64,000 nucleotides of DNA from Lepus europaeus (Eukaryota; Chordata; Mammalia; Lagomorpha; Leporidae): positions 62,726,448 through 62,790,447 of the forward strand of contig NC_084835.1 of NCBI RefSeq assembly GCF_033115175.1. Reading direction: 5' to 3'. The notes beneath the pieces are model-generated. The model worked only from the letters and a program-made list of their open reading frames with translations. It ran no database searches and had not been told where the DNA came from. How positions within the stretch are numbered: position 1 is the stretch's first letter; every line of letters starts with the position of its first letter. Of the stretch, positions 42,578 through 54,485 are shown one piece after another. A program made the translations under genes and the position numbers.

Positions 42578-43267
42578 AGCTTTTATTCTCTAAAACATTT
42601 TGTGTAAGCTTGGAATTAATCATTTCTTGAGCTTACCTATGAAGTCAAATGGGGCTGAAGGCTTTATGAGGTTTCTTTGCACTGAATCAATTTCATTAGT
42701 GATTATAAGAATACTCAGATTTTCTATTTCTTCTAGAGACAGACAACATTTGATAAATAGTGTTTAAGATTAGCCCAGGACATCTAAATTTTCAAATCAA
42801 TGGTCTTAAAACTGGCCCCACTGCATTCTTAACTATCAAGTCTCTGAAGTAGCTATGGTTGCCTCTGCCTTTCAACCCAACATTTCTTGTCTTCAGTCTC
42901 TCTCTGATGAACCTTTTCAGAGTTTTCACTGTTTACTAAACTCTTTCAAAGAAAAAAACTTTTGGGATTAATTCTCTCCTTGATGTTTGTTTTCTATTTT
43001 ATTAATTGTGGTTTTATCTTTGTAATTACTGTCCTTTGTTTTAGTCCTTTGGGATTAATTTGCTGTGTTTTCTGTCCTAGCTTCTTGTGTTGGGTGCTTA
43101 CTGCTTTGATTTTGATCCTTTTTCTTTTAAAAAAGCCTAAAGGTTATAAATTTCACTGTAAGTATCAGAGTTTTGAGGCATTATTTTAATTTTTTTTTCT
43201 TTGACCCATGAGTTACTAGAAGTTTAAAAAATTTCAAAATGCATGGACTTCTTAAAAGTTTCATTTT

Positions 43268-43590
43268 AAGCCGGCGCTGCGGCTCACTAGGCTAATCCTC
43301 CGCCTTGCGGCGCCGGCACACCGGGTTCTAGTCCCGGTCGGGACACCGATCCTGTCCCGGTTGCCCCTCTTCCAGGCCAGCTCTCTGCTGTGGCCAGGGA
43401 GTGCAGTGGAGGATGGCCCAAGTGCTTGTGCCCTGCACCCCATGGGAGACCAGGAGAAGCACTTGGCTCCTGGCTTCGGATCAGCGAGATGCGCTGGCCG
43501 GGCGGCCATTGGAGGGTGAACCAACGGCAAAAGGAAGATCTTTCTCTCTGTCTCTCACTGTCCACTCTGCCTGTCAAAAAAAAAAAAAAA
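43268..43590 (+). mobile_element. CSINE, full length, young
   Basis: Starts AAGCCGGCGCTGCGGCTCAC and ends in poly(A). AAAAGTTTCATTTT is present at 43254-43267 and again at the end of the tail (to 43602). Confidence 0.92.
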
Positions 43591-43859
43591 AAGTTTCATT
43601 TTTTTCTTGACTGCTGCATTTTGCACAGAGAACATTGTTACTGGTCCTTTGCTTCTGCTGAGGCTGGCTTTATGTCCACACATAGGTTCAGCATTTGAAA
43701 AGGCCCCCATGTGTCTGGAAGGAGGTTTGCTCTTGGGTCCAATACTGCATGTATCTACATGAGGTCATCATGCCACTTGAATCTACAATAATGTGACTCA
43801 CGTTTCACTTGAGAGGTTGAGACTCCATTTCCCAGAGAGGTATGTTAAACTCTCTGACT

Positions 43860-44076
43860 GAGGACTCTTCAAAACGTTTGTGGGAAAATGGAATTAAAAG
43901 ATAAATTTATTTTGGTGCAAAAACATTTTGAAATTACACAGGTTTCTTTTCCATAATATGTATTTCCATAAACTTTGTGAGGATCCCTTGTCTAATGAAT
44001 TTCAAAAATTTTTTGGAACAAAATAAACTTATCTTTTACTTTCATTTTTTCTGTGAACATCTGGAAGTACTCTTGT
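43860..44076. mobile_element. Mariner-like miniature elements, copies 6a and 6b
   Basis: A complete + copy (GAGGACTCTTCAAAACGTTT to GTGAGGATCCCTTG, 43860-43990) followed by a half copy in - sense (to 44076) with AAAATAAACTTATCTTTTAC. Confidence 0.55.
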
Positions 44077-44424
44077 GGGTTGTTTGCTTTTCAAAAGTTA
44101 AATTATGCAATTCTGTGTATGTACTTTTAGAATTTTATAGTTTTCTGATGAATTGAACCCTTTATCATTTTGAAGTGAACCTCTACCATGAGGGGTGCCT
44201 TTGGTTTAACTCTTTCATTAGATATGAAGTAGCTATGCTAACTCTCTTCAGGCATATTTGATTAATATTTTTCTCTTTGATGAATAATTGCCTGGTGTAT
44301 CTTTTCCCATTCTCTATCAATATTTGAATTCTTCTGCTTTTTGGTGTAAATGGCACATAACTAGATTTTGAAATATTCAGTAAACGGTTCTTTTATTTAG
44401 AATTTCTTTTATTAACAGTTATGG

Positions 44425-44790
44425 CGAGGCCAGAGCTGTGGTGCAGTGGGCTAAATCTCCGCCTGTGGTGCTGGCATCCCATATGGGGGTCGGCTCGAAT
44501 CCCAGCTGCTCCACTTCCAATCCAGCTCTTTGTTATGCCCTGGGAAAGCAGTAGAAGATGGCCCAAGTCCTTGGGCCCCTGCATCCATGTGGGAGACCCA
44601 GAAGAAACTCCTGGCTCCCGGCTTTGGATTGGCACAGCTCCTGCCATTCTGGCCATTTGGGGAGTGAATCAGCAGATGGAAAACCTTTCTCTCAGTCTCT
44701 CCTTCTTTCTGTCTGCAACTCTACCTCTCAAGTAAAATATATAAAATCTCAAAAAAAAAAAAAAAAACAAAAAAAACAAAAAAAACAAAA
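44425..44790 (+). mobile_element. CSINE with a long A-rich (AAAAC)n tail
   Basis: Sense copy starting GAGGCCAGAGCTGTGGTGCA; CATCCCATATGGGGG B-box region; tail of A-runs separated by single C bases. AACAGTTAT flanks both sides. Confidence 0.88.
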
Positions 44791-45420
44791 AAAAAAACAG
44801 TTATAGGTAGTAAACCCAGAAAACATCAGTTGGTGCTTATTTTACTTTGCCCTCATTCTTGGAAAGCTGTTTTGAATGTAGAATTCTGGACTGCTGATCC
44901 TTGCCACACCAGAGCTATTGTTCCACTGTCTTTGGCTTCCATTGCTACTTTTGAGAGGTCAGCCATTAATCTAGTTGCCAGTCCTTTGCAGGGTTTGGTT
45001 TTCTCTTTGGCTTCTTTACTATATTCCCTTCATTGTATTCTGAAGCTTCATTATATGTATAGATTTTTTTATAAATAAATCCTGAGTGTTACAAGGTTTC
45101 CTTGATCTCATATTCTTTTCCCAAATTTTATCTTTGCCTGATTTCGTCTCTTTCTAAAACCTCAATTAAATATGTTAAATCTCACTCAATTCTCCTTTTG
45201 TTGACCTTTTTGGGGGATGTATTTCTCATCTCTCTAGATAATTTTGCATATGTATCTTCTTATGGACTAATCTTGTCAGTAGTATAGTTTGTTTAATGCT
45301 CCAAATTTTAGATTTTAAATAGTTTTACTTTTCAGTTCTAGACATCTATTTGGCTCTCTCTCAGATCTGCATGGTTGTTCTTAGGGAGCTTTCTTCTATG
45401 TTCTCATTTATTTTAATTAA

Positions 45421-47340
45421 TTGATTTTCATTTATTTAAAGTCCAGTCCTGAAGTGTTGAGAAATTTATAAATAATTACTCAAGCTGACAAATAAAACTG
45501 TTGCTGAGTTACACTGATTTTTGAATCAGCATTTTAAGGTTGGAATTAGGTCTGCATAATGCAAACTTGTTCTGACACGGCTGCCATTTCAGATCCAAAT
45601 AACAGAATTTGGTCAGGAGGAAGCCGCAAATGCTTTAAAGTTGTTCAACAAGGCTGAGCTGATGCCACTTACAACTCTGCTTCCTGGGGCAACAGTGTCC
45701 CTGCCAGCTCACATCAAAATACACATTTCACAGGATGGGAAAATGACCTTTTTGTTCTCTAAGTTTGTTTTCTTCCTCTCTCCTTGCCTCTCTTTTTTCC
45801 TTTTGCTAACTGGAAAAAAATAAACATATCTAGACCTTAATTTTAAACTCCAAAGGAGAAAAAACCACTAAGAATCAAAGGGGTTCTTGTCCAAGAATCT
45901 TAGAGGCTCTAATATCAGAAATTCCCAAGACAGAAAAGAGTGTATTTTCAATAGACATGAAGATGGTTTTGTAGTGTCTTCTATGTGCTGGAATAAGTAA
46001 TCCATTTGATGTCCTCATAATAAGATATGCCCTTCTATTTTCACTCCTCTCAGAATGAATTATTAAATGTACTCTTATTGTTCCTCTCTAAGTCCTGTAT
46101 ATAATGTGGAACTCATCTTGAGAAAAGAAAAAAGGGAAAACTGGAAGTAGCAAAAAATAATGCATCTGAGGCTTGTGATTCCTGCCAATACTAAAATCAT
46201 TTCTTGTACTTTTTTACAGAAACATTTCCCCATTTAATTTCCTTCTTCTGCACAGGTAATTACCCTTAAAAGACACCTACAAGGAGAGCTATGAGAATGT
46301 CTGATAATTTTGAATGGCTTTGCCTCTCCATTTTCTTCCTGACATCCTTCGAAGGAGAGCACATCTGCCATGAAACAAACATCAGCCGGGATGACTTCAT
46401 TAGGTAGCAAACTCTGGCTCCTGTCTTTGCAAGCATTTGTCCTATACACAGCCCTCAAGTGACAGAAGTTTGCAGGAGGGACTCAGGCCTTTTTATGAAC
46501 CATAAACTGCCCCTTGCAGAAGGCAGCCCTGGTGATCCCCTGTTGGTTTCTTACAAGTGGTTAACTACCTGCTGATTTTGCAATTTGAACAATTGTTATG
46601 ATGGCTTCTCTAAATAACTGCTTAATGGAAACTTGAGACAATATCTGTGTTGATTAGATACAATTTTCAAGTTGTATAAAACTTATTTGTCCAATAGTCA
46701 ATGATTCAAAATGAGAGAAGTAGTAGTAGACTCTAAGCCTTATATTGTTTTTTTCCTAAAATCTATTTGTTGCCTTTACATATGTACCTGTAAATACAGA
46801 CTTTTAATCTATTTTACATTGACTTTGAAATTTTCTCCTTTTATAATGTTAAGCCCTTGGAAAATCTGAGATAGTTGGTGCCATCTGGTGGTCTGGATAT
46901 TCTGACCAAGTTCTGGTCTGTAGATGTCAATACTCTATAAAGATTTTTAAATAAACTTAGATTGGTAATGTCATGAAAAAAATCTTTACTCAGAAATCTC
47001 ATCTGGACATTTTTATTTTATATGTGTACCTGATATGTTTTATATTTTAATTCATAGATCATTTATACTGAGCTCCTAAAGTTATAATTATGACTTCAAA
47101 TCATTCATATGTATATTGTTATCTAAATTTTTATTTTATATTATATATTAAAATGGACTGGTTCACCTTTCTATTTCTCTTGATGGTTTTGAAATTGTGG
47201 AAGTTAACATTAACATCTAATTATTTAACTTTTAAGAAGCAAATGTTAAGGCTGCAGGCAAAAAATCTCATATTTAAATATTTTGTATGTGGTTTAAATG
47301 AACTCTTCCCAACCTCAGAAAATAACATGCATACTTACAA
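45421..47340. other. Mostly unique sequence
   Basis: No repeat recognised apart from short AT-rich runs. The stretch 45530-45770 is of more balanced composition and could be a conserved non-coding element, but nothing in the sequence proves that. Confidence 0.35.
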
Positions 47341-47450
47341 GATATTTCAATAAAATGATGGAAAAAAATGAAATTAAAGACAATCAGAATCCACACATAG
47401 TTTTCTCACAATAGGTATTTTGCTGTGTAATTTTTGAAGATCCCTTGTAT
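47341..47450 (+). mobile_element. Mariner-like miniature element, copy 7
   Basis: GATATTTCAATAAAATGATG, ATCCACACATAGTTTTCTCA and TTTTTGAAGATCCCTTG. The TTTATTTTGGTGCAAAA centre is missing. Confidence 0.4.
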
Positions 47451-47592
47451 TTTACACACTATCAACTAGGTGCATTGATCTAGGGAGTCTTGGATTCTTC
47501 CTGCATTGTTCTATCTTGTTGTTGGCAATTTTATTCTTCTGGTGCTCTGTAGTCTATGACTGATGCTTCTGAAGTTCCAGATGTTCATTAAT

Positions 47593-48321
47593 TTTATTTA
47601 TTGTATTTTTCAAACAGATAAGTGCCCACGATTTGTAATCCAGATGGCTTTCCAGTAAAGGGACATTTCTCCATCTCACTACTTGCATCTAGCTCTGAAA
47701 GACGCCCCATGGCTTGCGTGCTGTGCCATTGGCACGCTCATCTTCTCACTGGTTCGTGGAATGCTGGAACACATCCTCCCTTTTTCTGCTCACTGATGAG
47801 GTGTAATTTATGTTGATTCAACTCTTCACAAATTGCCATCTGTCAGCTCTGCTTTTTTTAATCCCTCATCTCCTTTCATTACATTAGGTTGAACTGGCAG
47901 AAGCTCAGGTACTGGCTTGGAACAAACTCTCTCCGTCAACAGTGACGATCTCATTTGAAACTCACACCTCCCTCTTGAAATTGCCTCCTTTTCAATCTCA
48001 ACAGTGATAATGTTTTTACTTGGCTTTTCATCGTCCTGTGCTACACAGGAGGAAAGCAGTAGCACCTTCTGACTCCGGCTTCCGGGGCTGCTTTAAGGGG
48101 CACTTTGGCATCTGTATCTCACGGATAATCAGTCTTTGCTGAGTCCCCTGGGTTTGGTTTATGTGTCCAGCAGGGAGGTGTATGGAATAGCCACAGTGAG
48201 AGAAATCAGATTCCTGTTAATTCTTCTTGTGCCTGGAGCACAGATCAATTCTACAGGTTTCTGTTCCAAAGGGGCTGTCTTCATATTCTTTATATAGGTC
48301 TGAACAAATCTTGCTGTAGCC
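47593..48321 (-). pseudogene. Possible terminal exon or decayed gene fragment
   Basis: On the - strand a good acceptor (pyrimidine-rich TTTTCCTATATTTCAG) ends at 48322. Open stretches follow: a 35-codon frame from the boundary, and a second frame holding 79 codons at 48065-47826 in a longer run broken only by three stops. A shifted frame gives about 30 more codons, and another short frame ends near 47600. Two overlapping AATAAA signals lie at 47602-47593. I do not recognise the product. It may be the last exon of a non-coding antisense RNA, a decayed gene, or chance. Confidence 0.25.
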
Positions 48322-48639
48322 CTGAAATATAGGAAAAGTTACCAAATGGTAATTAAAAAGTAGAACAAAACATTTAATTAATAAGAATATTAAAGCATGC
48401 TAAAATTTTCTATGTAAACACACTAAAAATAAAGCATATTTTAATTAAAGTATGTTTAGAAGTGCTTTTTCGAAGCCAAGTTTTCTCAACCTTGACTTTA
48501 TATACATTTGGGCCAAGTAATCCTTTATTGTGGGGGAAGTTCTTGTGCATTGTAGGTTGTTTGTCAGCATTCCTGGCTTCTGTCTACTGGGTGTCAGTAA
48601 AACCTTTGTCTTCTAAGTTGTGACAATCCACAATATCTC

Positions 48640-48975
48640 TAGTGCTGGGTGTTTGGTGCATTGCCTAAGAAACCACTTGGGATGCCTGCATCTCCTATCA
48701 GGGCTTGGCCTGGAGCCCCAGCTCTGCATCTAATTCCAGCTTTCTACTAAAGTGCACTCTGTGGGGCAGCAGATGATGGCTCAAGTGTTTGGGTCCCTAC
48801 CACCCACGTGAGAGACCAGGACTGAATCTTTGGCTCTTGGCTTTGACCTGATCCTGTCTTGGCTGTTCCAGACATTTAGTGAACCAGCAAGCGAGAGGTC
48901 TTTCTCTGTGTTTCTGTCTCTCTATTTTTATGTTTCTCGAATTAAAAAAGGCAGCTAACAACAACAAAAAAAAGA
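48640..48975 (+). mobile_element. Old CSINE-related SINE
   Basis: Sense-strand copy: GTGCTGGGTGTTTGGTGCAT start, GATGCCTGCATCTCCTATCA B-box region, TTTGGGTCCCTACCACCCAC core, A-rich end. Confidence 0.65.
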
Positions 48976-48979
48976 ATTT

Positions 48980-49577
48980 ATCCAAATATTTCCATAAATT
49001 CCCCGCTGAGGACATTAGTCCTAAAGAAAATCATTAATTAAAGAAAATTATTAACCTATGAACCATTATCCAGAAGCCCAGGTGGTTTTAGTTAGATTGC
49101 AAATGATCTCACTGTATGAGAAATGTGAAAGGAATTCAAACATGGCACAAAAACGTGGATCTTCAATACGGAAAGGGATGTGGAAATAGTTCTTCCAGAA
49201 ATGGAGAACTAGGACGTAACTCACAGTCACAGCTCTGCAGCTCTTCCCAGCAAGACGGGGCCTGAACCCAGGACTCATTAGTCAAGTGTTCTAACAGAGC
49301 TGTTCCCAGTGACAGATTTCTTCCTTTATTAGAAACCAGAAACCTGTGAACAATGCCATGGATCTCTGCGAGTGGCTAACTCTTTCAGAATCACTGATCT
49401 AATCGGCGGATTCTGAGTGATGAAAGAAGGAAACCGTCTCCATGGGCTATGTGGATGTCATGGTTTTTTGCCATGAGCTCTCTGAATAAAACTTGGTGAG
49501 GGCCTGTTTATGCTTGAATTTCAGGCATTTCCTGCAAGCACAGTCCCTATGCTAAAAGTGGTAGCTCTATTACTAAT
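48980..49577. other. Unique sequence, nothing recognised
   Basis: No exon or repeat recognised. Confidence 0.4.
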
Positions 49578-49590
49578 TACTCTTCATTTT

Positions 49591-49885
49591 TTTTTTTTTT
49601 TGACAGGCAGAGTGGACAGTGAGAGAGAGACAGAGAGAAGGGTCTTCCTTTTGCCGTTGGTTCACCCTCCAATGGCCGCCGCGGTAGGCGCGCTACGGCC
49701 GGCGCACCGCACTGATCCGAAGCCAGGAGCCAGGTGCTTCTCCTTATCTCCCATGGGGTGCAGGGCCCAAGGACTTGGGCCATCCTCCACTGCACTCCCT
49801 GGCTACAGCAGAGAGCTGGCCTGGAAGAGGGGCAACCGGGACAGGATCGGTGCCCTGACCAGGACTAGAACCCGGTGTGCCGGCG
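49591..49885 (-). mobile_element. CSINE, 5'-truncated, young
   Basis: Starts with poly(T) and ends at GGTGTGCCGGCG, so about the first 50 bases of the element are missing. TACTCTTCATTTT at 49578-49590 and 49886-49898 is a perfect duplication, showing that the truncation happened at insertion. Confidence 0.92.
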
Positions 49886-50174
49886 TACTCTTCATTTTGA
49901 CACCAATGAAGCATGGGGGTACTAAATTATTTTTCGTTCTGAGGTAGCTTTTCAACAGACATGCAATTACACACTAGTGCTCTATGGTAATCAGGTTTCC
50001 TCACTGGTGAGGGTAGGCACACCAAGAGATAAACCCCACCCCTGAAATATGAAAATCCAAAGACTAAAAAATCTAATAACATGTGCTGAGCTCTGCCAGA
50101 AAGTCAGAGTGGAATCCCCTTTAGTTCTAGAGGAATTAGATTTTACACAGCTGCTGGGCTATGTCATATGCCCT

Positions 50175-50400
50175 GCTGAGGAGAGAGCCTGGCTCTGTCA
50201 TTTGAGCCAGTGAGATCACTCGTGTCCTTCATGGTTGTTAAAGACAATAACTGATAGCAGTTAAAACTATGGGTGGCCTAACTTTGCCAAACCTCAGTCT
50301 CTGCCTCAATAAAATGGAAGATGATAATAGGTTTTTGGTCTCTTGGGCTTATTATGAACAGCAGTGAGATACTAGCTATGAAATGTATGGATCTGAGTCT
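50175..50400 (+). repeat. MIR element
   Basis: CTGGCTCTGTCATTTGAGCC, then CCTCAGTCTCTGCCTCAATA and AAATGGAAGATGATAATAGG match MIR in sense order. Confidence 0.55.
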
Positions 50401-50415
50401 GGCTCTCAGCAGCAA

Positions 50416-50704
50416 GAGAGAAAGATAGAGACAGAGACAAATATTAAAGGGGTGATGTTTCTATCCAGTGGGCTCACTTTCCAAATGCTTGCATCAGCCA
50501 GGACTGGGTCAGGCTAGGAACTCAATCTAGGTCTCTCACATGGGTGGCAGGAACCCTATTACTTGATCCATCACCACTGCCTCCCAGATTGCACATTAGC
50601 AGGAAACTGGAGTTGGGAGGTGAGGCCAGGACTCAAACTCAGGCACTCCAATGTGGGATGCAGGCATCCCAAGCAGCATCTTAATTACTGGCCCAAATAC
50701 CTGT
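50416..50704 (-). mobile_element. Old CSINE-related SINE
   Basis: GA-rich start, AGGAAACTGGAGTTGGGAGG, GACTCAAACTCAGGCACTCC and GGCCCAAATACCTGTT in antisense order, as in the copy at 24051. Confidence 0.65.
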
Positions 50705-50724
50705 TTTAAGATTGGAAAATTCTA

Positions 50725-51069
50725 GGCCGGTGCCGCGGCTCACTAGGTTAATCCTCCGCCTGCGGTGCCGGCACACCGGGTTCTAGTCCCGATTGGGGCG
50801 CTGGATTCTGTCCTGGTTGCTCCTCTTCCAGTCCAGCTCTTTGCTGTGACCTGGGAGGGCAGTGGAGGATGGCCCAAGTGTTTGGGCCCTGCACCCACGT
50901 GGGAGAACAGGAGGAAGCACCTGGCTCCTGGCTTCGGATTGGTGCAGCGTGCCAGCCGTAGCGGCCATTTGAGGGGTGAACCAACGGAAGGAAGATCTTT
51001 CTCTCTGTCTCTCTCTCTCACTGTCTAACTCTGCCTGACAAAAAAATAAAAAATAAAATAAAAATAAAA
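50725..51069 (+). mobile_element. CSINE, full length, young
   Basis: Starts GGCCGGTGCCGCGGCTCACT and ends in an (AAAAAT)n-type tail. The 17-base sequence AAGATTGGAAAATTCTA is repeated exactly at 50708-50724 and 51070-51086. Confidence 0.94.
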
Positions 51070-51086
51070 AAGATTGGAAAATTCTA

Positions 51087-52185
51087 ATGGAAGTAACAGA
51101 TAAATGCAGAGCTAATTTGCTATGTCTTGGCTTGAAAGATCAATAGAACATCCAAAGTCATCTTGGAACATAAAGATAGAGGGGAGCATAATCAGCAAAA
51201 ATTTCCTGCTGATTTCAATGGCCAGGACTCAAAATGCCTTAACAAACAGGCTGACCACTGCCATGTCCCCCTGGCAGTGGGCAGAATGTGGAAGACTCTG
51301 TACTGATTATCATAGCTCCATTACTGAGTGGCCAACATCCACTGTTGCTCTGATTACCACTTGCCAAAGCCACCTTCCAAGAAGTATCTGACTTCCCATA
51401 TAGGGGAATATGCAGTGGCCTGGCCAATGTCAATATGGTGGTCCACCTGGAAGTTCCAGGGTTCCCTGGAAGTTATAAGGCTCATCATTACATGCTTTGA
51501 GGATTTGGTTGTGTGGGGGCACTCTAAAAATTTCATGGAAAAATGTAATTAAAAGATAAGCTGGTTTTGGTGGAAAATATCTTGAAATCCATGCATAGTT
51601 TTTCCATAATGTGTATTTTATTTGGACTTTTGAAAGACCCTTTATATGTGACAGTTCCAGAATGCCTCAAGAATGATAAGACAGGACATGCAAAACTAAG
51701 GACTAGGCCTTTGACGATTCTGTCTCAATGGTTTCTGTGCAAGACATCTGGACTTACACAATCTCTGTATCAGTGTCATCGGTATCGCTTCACTACCTAA
51801 ATACTTTATTCCTTGCCATTCAGTTTGGAAACCACCTGTATTACTTTAACATATCAATAATGGCCATCACTCATTAGTTGAGTGAGGATTTTATGCTCCT
51901 TATCAAGGTCTTCCCCTTCTCCTAAAGAATGAGACACTCAGTGACAATTATTAAAAATGAAAACATATGCATATAAATCCATTGCACTCCAAAAGAATTC
52001 TCTCCCATCTTTAGAGAGTGAAAGGCCCTTGGAAGAACATCTAAAGGATGTCTTTAAGGCAAAATTTTAAGAGTTTTGCAGTGGTTGCCTATAAAATGAA
52101 ATTCAACATTAAACTTTTGAAACTTTTTAAAAAAAACTTACCACAAATAAAAGGCAGCAAAAGTCGTCAGAGATATTTCAAAAGA
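51087..52185. other. Unique sequence around a mariner-like copy
   Basis: Apart from the element at 51514-51646 I recognise no repeat or exon. Confidence 0.4.
51514..51646 (+). mobile_element. Mariner-like miniature element, copy 8
   Basis: TTTCATGGAAAAATGTAATT, AAAAGATAAGCTGGTTTTGG and ATCCATGCATAGTTTTTCCA, with a right end GACTTTTGAAAGACCC. Confidence 0.5.
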
Positions 52186-52189
52186 CAGG

Positions 52190-52480
52190 AGTTTGGCCTA
52201 ACAGTTGAGACCCTACATCCTATATCAGAATACCTAGATTTGAGTCCCAATTCCTATTCCTGATTCCAGCTTCCTGCAATGCAAGCTCTGGGAGGCAGCA
52301 GGTTGAAGGCTGAATTAATTGAGTTCCTTCCACCTACACTGGAGAGCTGAGTGGCTCCTGGGTGTGGCTTGACCCTGTTGCAGACATTTGGGAAGCAAAC
52401 CAGTGGATAGGAGTTTTGTCTGTCTCTGTGTCTGTCTCATTGCCTCTTAAATTAAAATAATAATGATACTAATAATAATA
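52190..52480 (+). mobile_element. Old CSINE-related SINE
   Basis: Sense copy: GTTTGGCCTAACAGTTGAGA, CATCCTATATCAGAATACC and TGAGTCCCAATTCC B-box region; tail includes AATAATAATGATAC-type repeats. Confidence 0.65.
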
Positions 52481-53324
52481 CAGACATCTGGATAATTAGG
52501 AGGATAATACAAAATAGTCATGAGAGAATTACTAGCTGTTGATCCAGAAGAATGATTCAAATACCACTGCAGAGTGTGTCATTAGATACTTCCATAGGGA
52601 TTTGAGAGTTGGGTTAATATCCTTTTTGACATACAACTGCAGTTTCTTTCCAAAAACTTGTGCCCGAAGTGTAGTCTGGCAATCTACTAGAATTTTGTTG
52701 GGCCTTAGTAGTAAACTAGGGAAGGAAGGAAGGAAATCACACAGGCAGGCTGGCCATTATTCAAATATACGATGTGTGCATTCATTGCTGGCCTAAACAG
52801 GGTCAAAATTACCTACCTCATAGGCCAGAGAGCATTTGTCTCAAGTCTGGTAAGGTGAAAGGAATAGAGGGGAGGGATTGTGACTTGATGTTTTCCAAAG
52901 GTTACTTGATGCCTTAATTGTTAGAAAAATGCCAAGCCTATAGACTAGAGGAGGTATTAGCCAAGGAGCTTTCCATCCTGGCTACACGTTAGCCATTGCA
53001 AAAATGCCCGTGCTTACAGACTGCCACATTCAATGCAGAAAGTCATTCTAACAATAAAATAAGCTGGGTGAATTGCAAAATTAGAGTTTTTTTTTTTTAA
53101 ACCAAGAGAGAGCTGAAGATATGAAAAAACTTGAATTTCAAAAACTGATGAGCCCCAAATGGAGTATGAAAGAACCCTAATTGCTTTTCTCCCTGTGGAA
53201 TGATGGAAGGGAGAAGTTCCCTGAGTCTCTAGGAGCTTCAGAAACCGCTGTTCTAGCTGGCTGGGTTTGCCCCAAGTACCCCCAACTAGAGGGATTCAAA
53301 GACAGAAATTTGTGTCTACCTAGT

Positions 53325-53622
53325 TCTTCAGGCTGGAGGTCCAGGATCAAGGTGTTGGCAGGGTTGGTTTCTCGTGAGGCCTCTCTCCTTGGCTTGCAAA
53401 TGCCACCTTCTCCCTCTCCCTTGATACAGTCTTCCTGTTGTGTGTGTCTGTCTCCTAATTTTCCCTTACCATGAGGATGCAGTTTTATCAGATTAAGGCC
53501 TATCTCAAAGACTCCCATTCACTTTAATTACCTGTTTAGAAACCTATCTCCAGTACAACTGGCTGGGGCTTAGGGCTTCAACATATGATTTTATAGGGAC
53601 ACAATTCATCCCCTTAACACTT
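53325..53622 (-). mobile_element. MLT1-type MaLR LTR
   Basis: GATCAAGGTGTTGGCAGGGT, GCCTCTCTCCTTGGCTTGCA, TTTAGAAACCTATCTCCAGT and GGGCTTCAACATATGATTTT, the antisense MLT1 order. Confidence 0.7.
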
Positions 53623-53648
53623 GTCCAACTCTTATGAACTTCTGTTAT

Positions 53649-53968
53649 TTAAAAAAATATTTATTTGAGAGGCACAGACACACGTACACACACATATATA
53701 CACACACACAGAGGGAGAGAGATTGTGTGCTCCTACTCACTAGTTCACTTCCCAAATGCCTACAATGGCCACAGATGCTCAGCAATCTCAATCCAGGTCT
53801 CCCACTTGAGTTGCAGCAACCAACAGCCTAAGCCATAACTGCTGCCTCCTAGTGCCTGCTTTAGCAGGAAAGCGAAATCAGGAACCAGAGCCAGAGCCAG
53901 ATATCAAACCAGGGTTTCCCGATGTAGAATACAGATACCCTGAGGAGTAGGCCAAATGCCTACCCCTT
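53649..53968 (-). mobile_element. Old CSINE-related SINE with (CA)n
   Basis: TATTTATTTGAGAGGCACAG start, CA/TA run at 53680-53710, GCCAAATGCCTACCCC end. Confidence 0.65.
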
Positions 53969-54092
53969 AATGAAATTTCCTTGGTCATGAGTGGGCTGGT
54001 TCATGCAGTCAGAATTCCAAGGGCCCGGCACAGAGAAGTTTTTCCTGCCTTCTCGCAAATCTTTCCCAGAGGTCTGGCAGGTATGTGTTTGA

Positions 54093-54485
54093 GAGGATGT
54101 ATCCATTTCCTGTGGTTGTAGTGACAAATCACCACAATCCTATTGGCTTAGAACAACACAAATTGATTAGCATATGGTATGGGGGTCAGAAGTCTGACAC
54201 TGTCCACCTCTCTGGGCTAAAGTCAAGGGGTCTAAAGGACTGCCTTTCTTTCTAAAGGTTCTAGTGGAGAACCCAGGTTCTTGCCTTTTCCAGTTTTGAG
54301 TGACACCAGCACTCCTAGGCAAATGGCCCTTCTTCCATCTGCAAAGCCACCGAATCACATCTCTCTGGTCTGCTTCCATCCCACATCTAAGTTCTACCTT
54401 CCTTTTCCATGTTTGAGGACCCATGTGATTACATTGTCATTATCCAACAGATAGTCCCCAAAAATCTACCTTTCTTAAAGGCTGC
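54093..54485 (-). mobile_element. MaLR-type LTR fragment
   Basis: GTGACAAATCACCACAATCC, GGCTTAGAACAACACAAATT and GGGGTCAGAAGTCTGACACT are typical of antisense MLT1-family ends. Confidence 0.55.

Larger units (their letters stand above)
41773..45420 (-). mobile_element. Ancient L1, antisense ORF2 and 5' region, broken by SINEs
   Basis: Antisense traces in L1 order: CTTATGTTCCTGAGATAAAC (42130), TGCTAATATTTTATTTAGGA (42204), TTTCTATTTTATTAATTGTG (42989), AATTGAACCCTTTATCATTT (44152) and TTTCAGTTCTAGACATCTAT (45331). It is interrupted by CSINEs at 42281, 43268 and 44425. No frame survives. Confidence 0.55.

Noticed and set aside
45530-45770. Possible coding exon near 45641-45823
   Set aside because: Short frame without clear splice sites on both sides; at best a non-coding conserved stretch.
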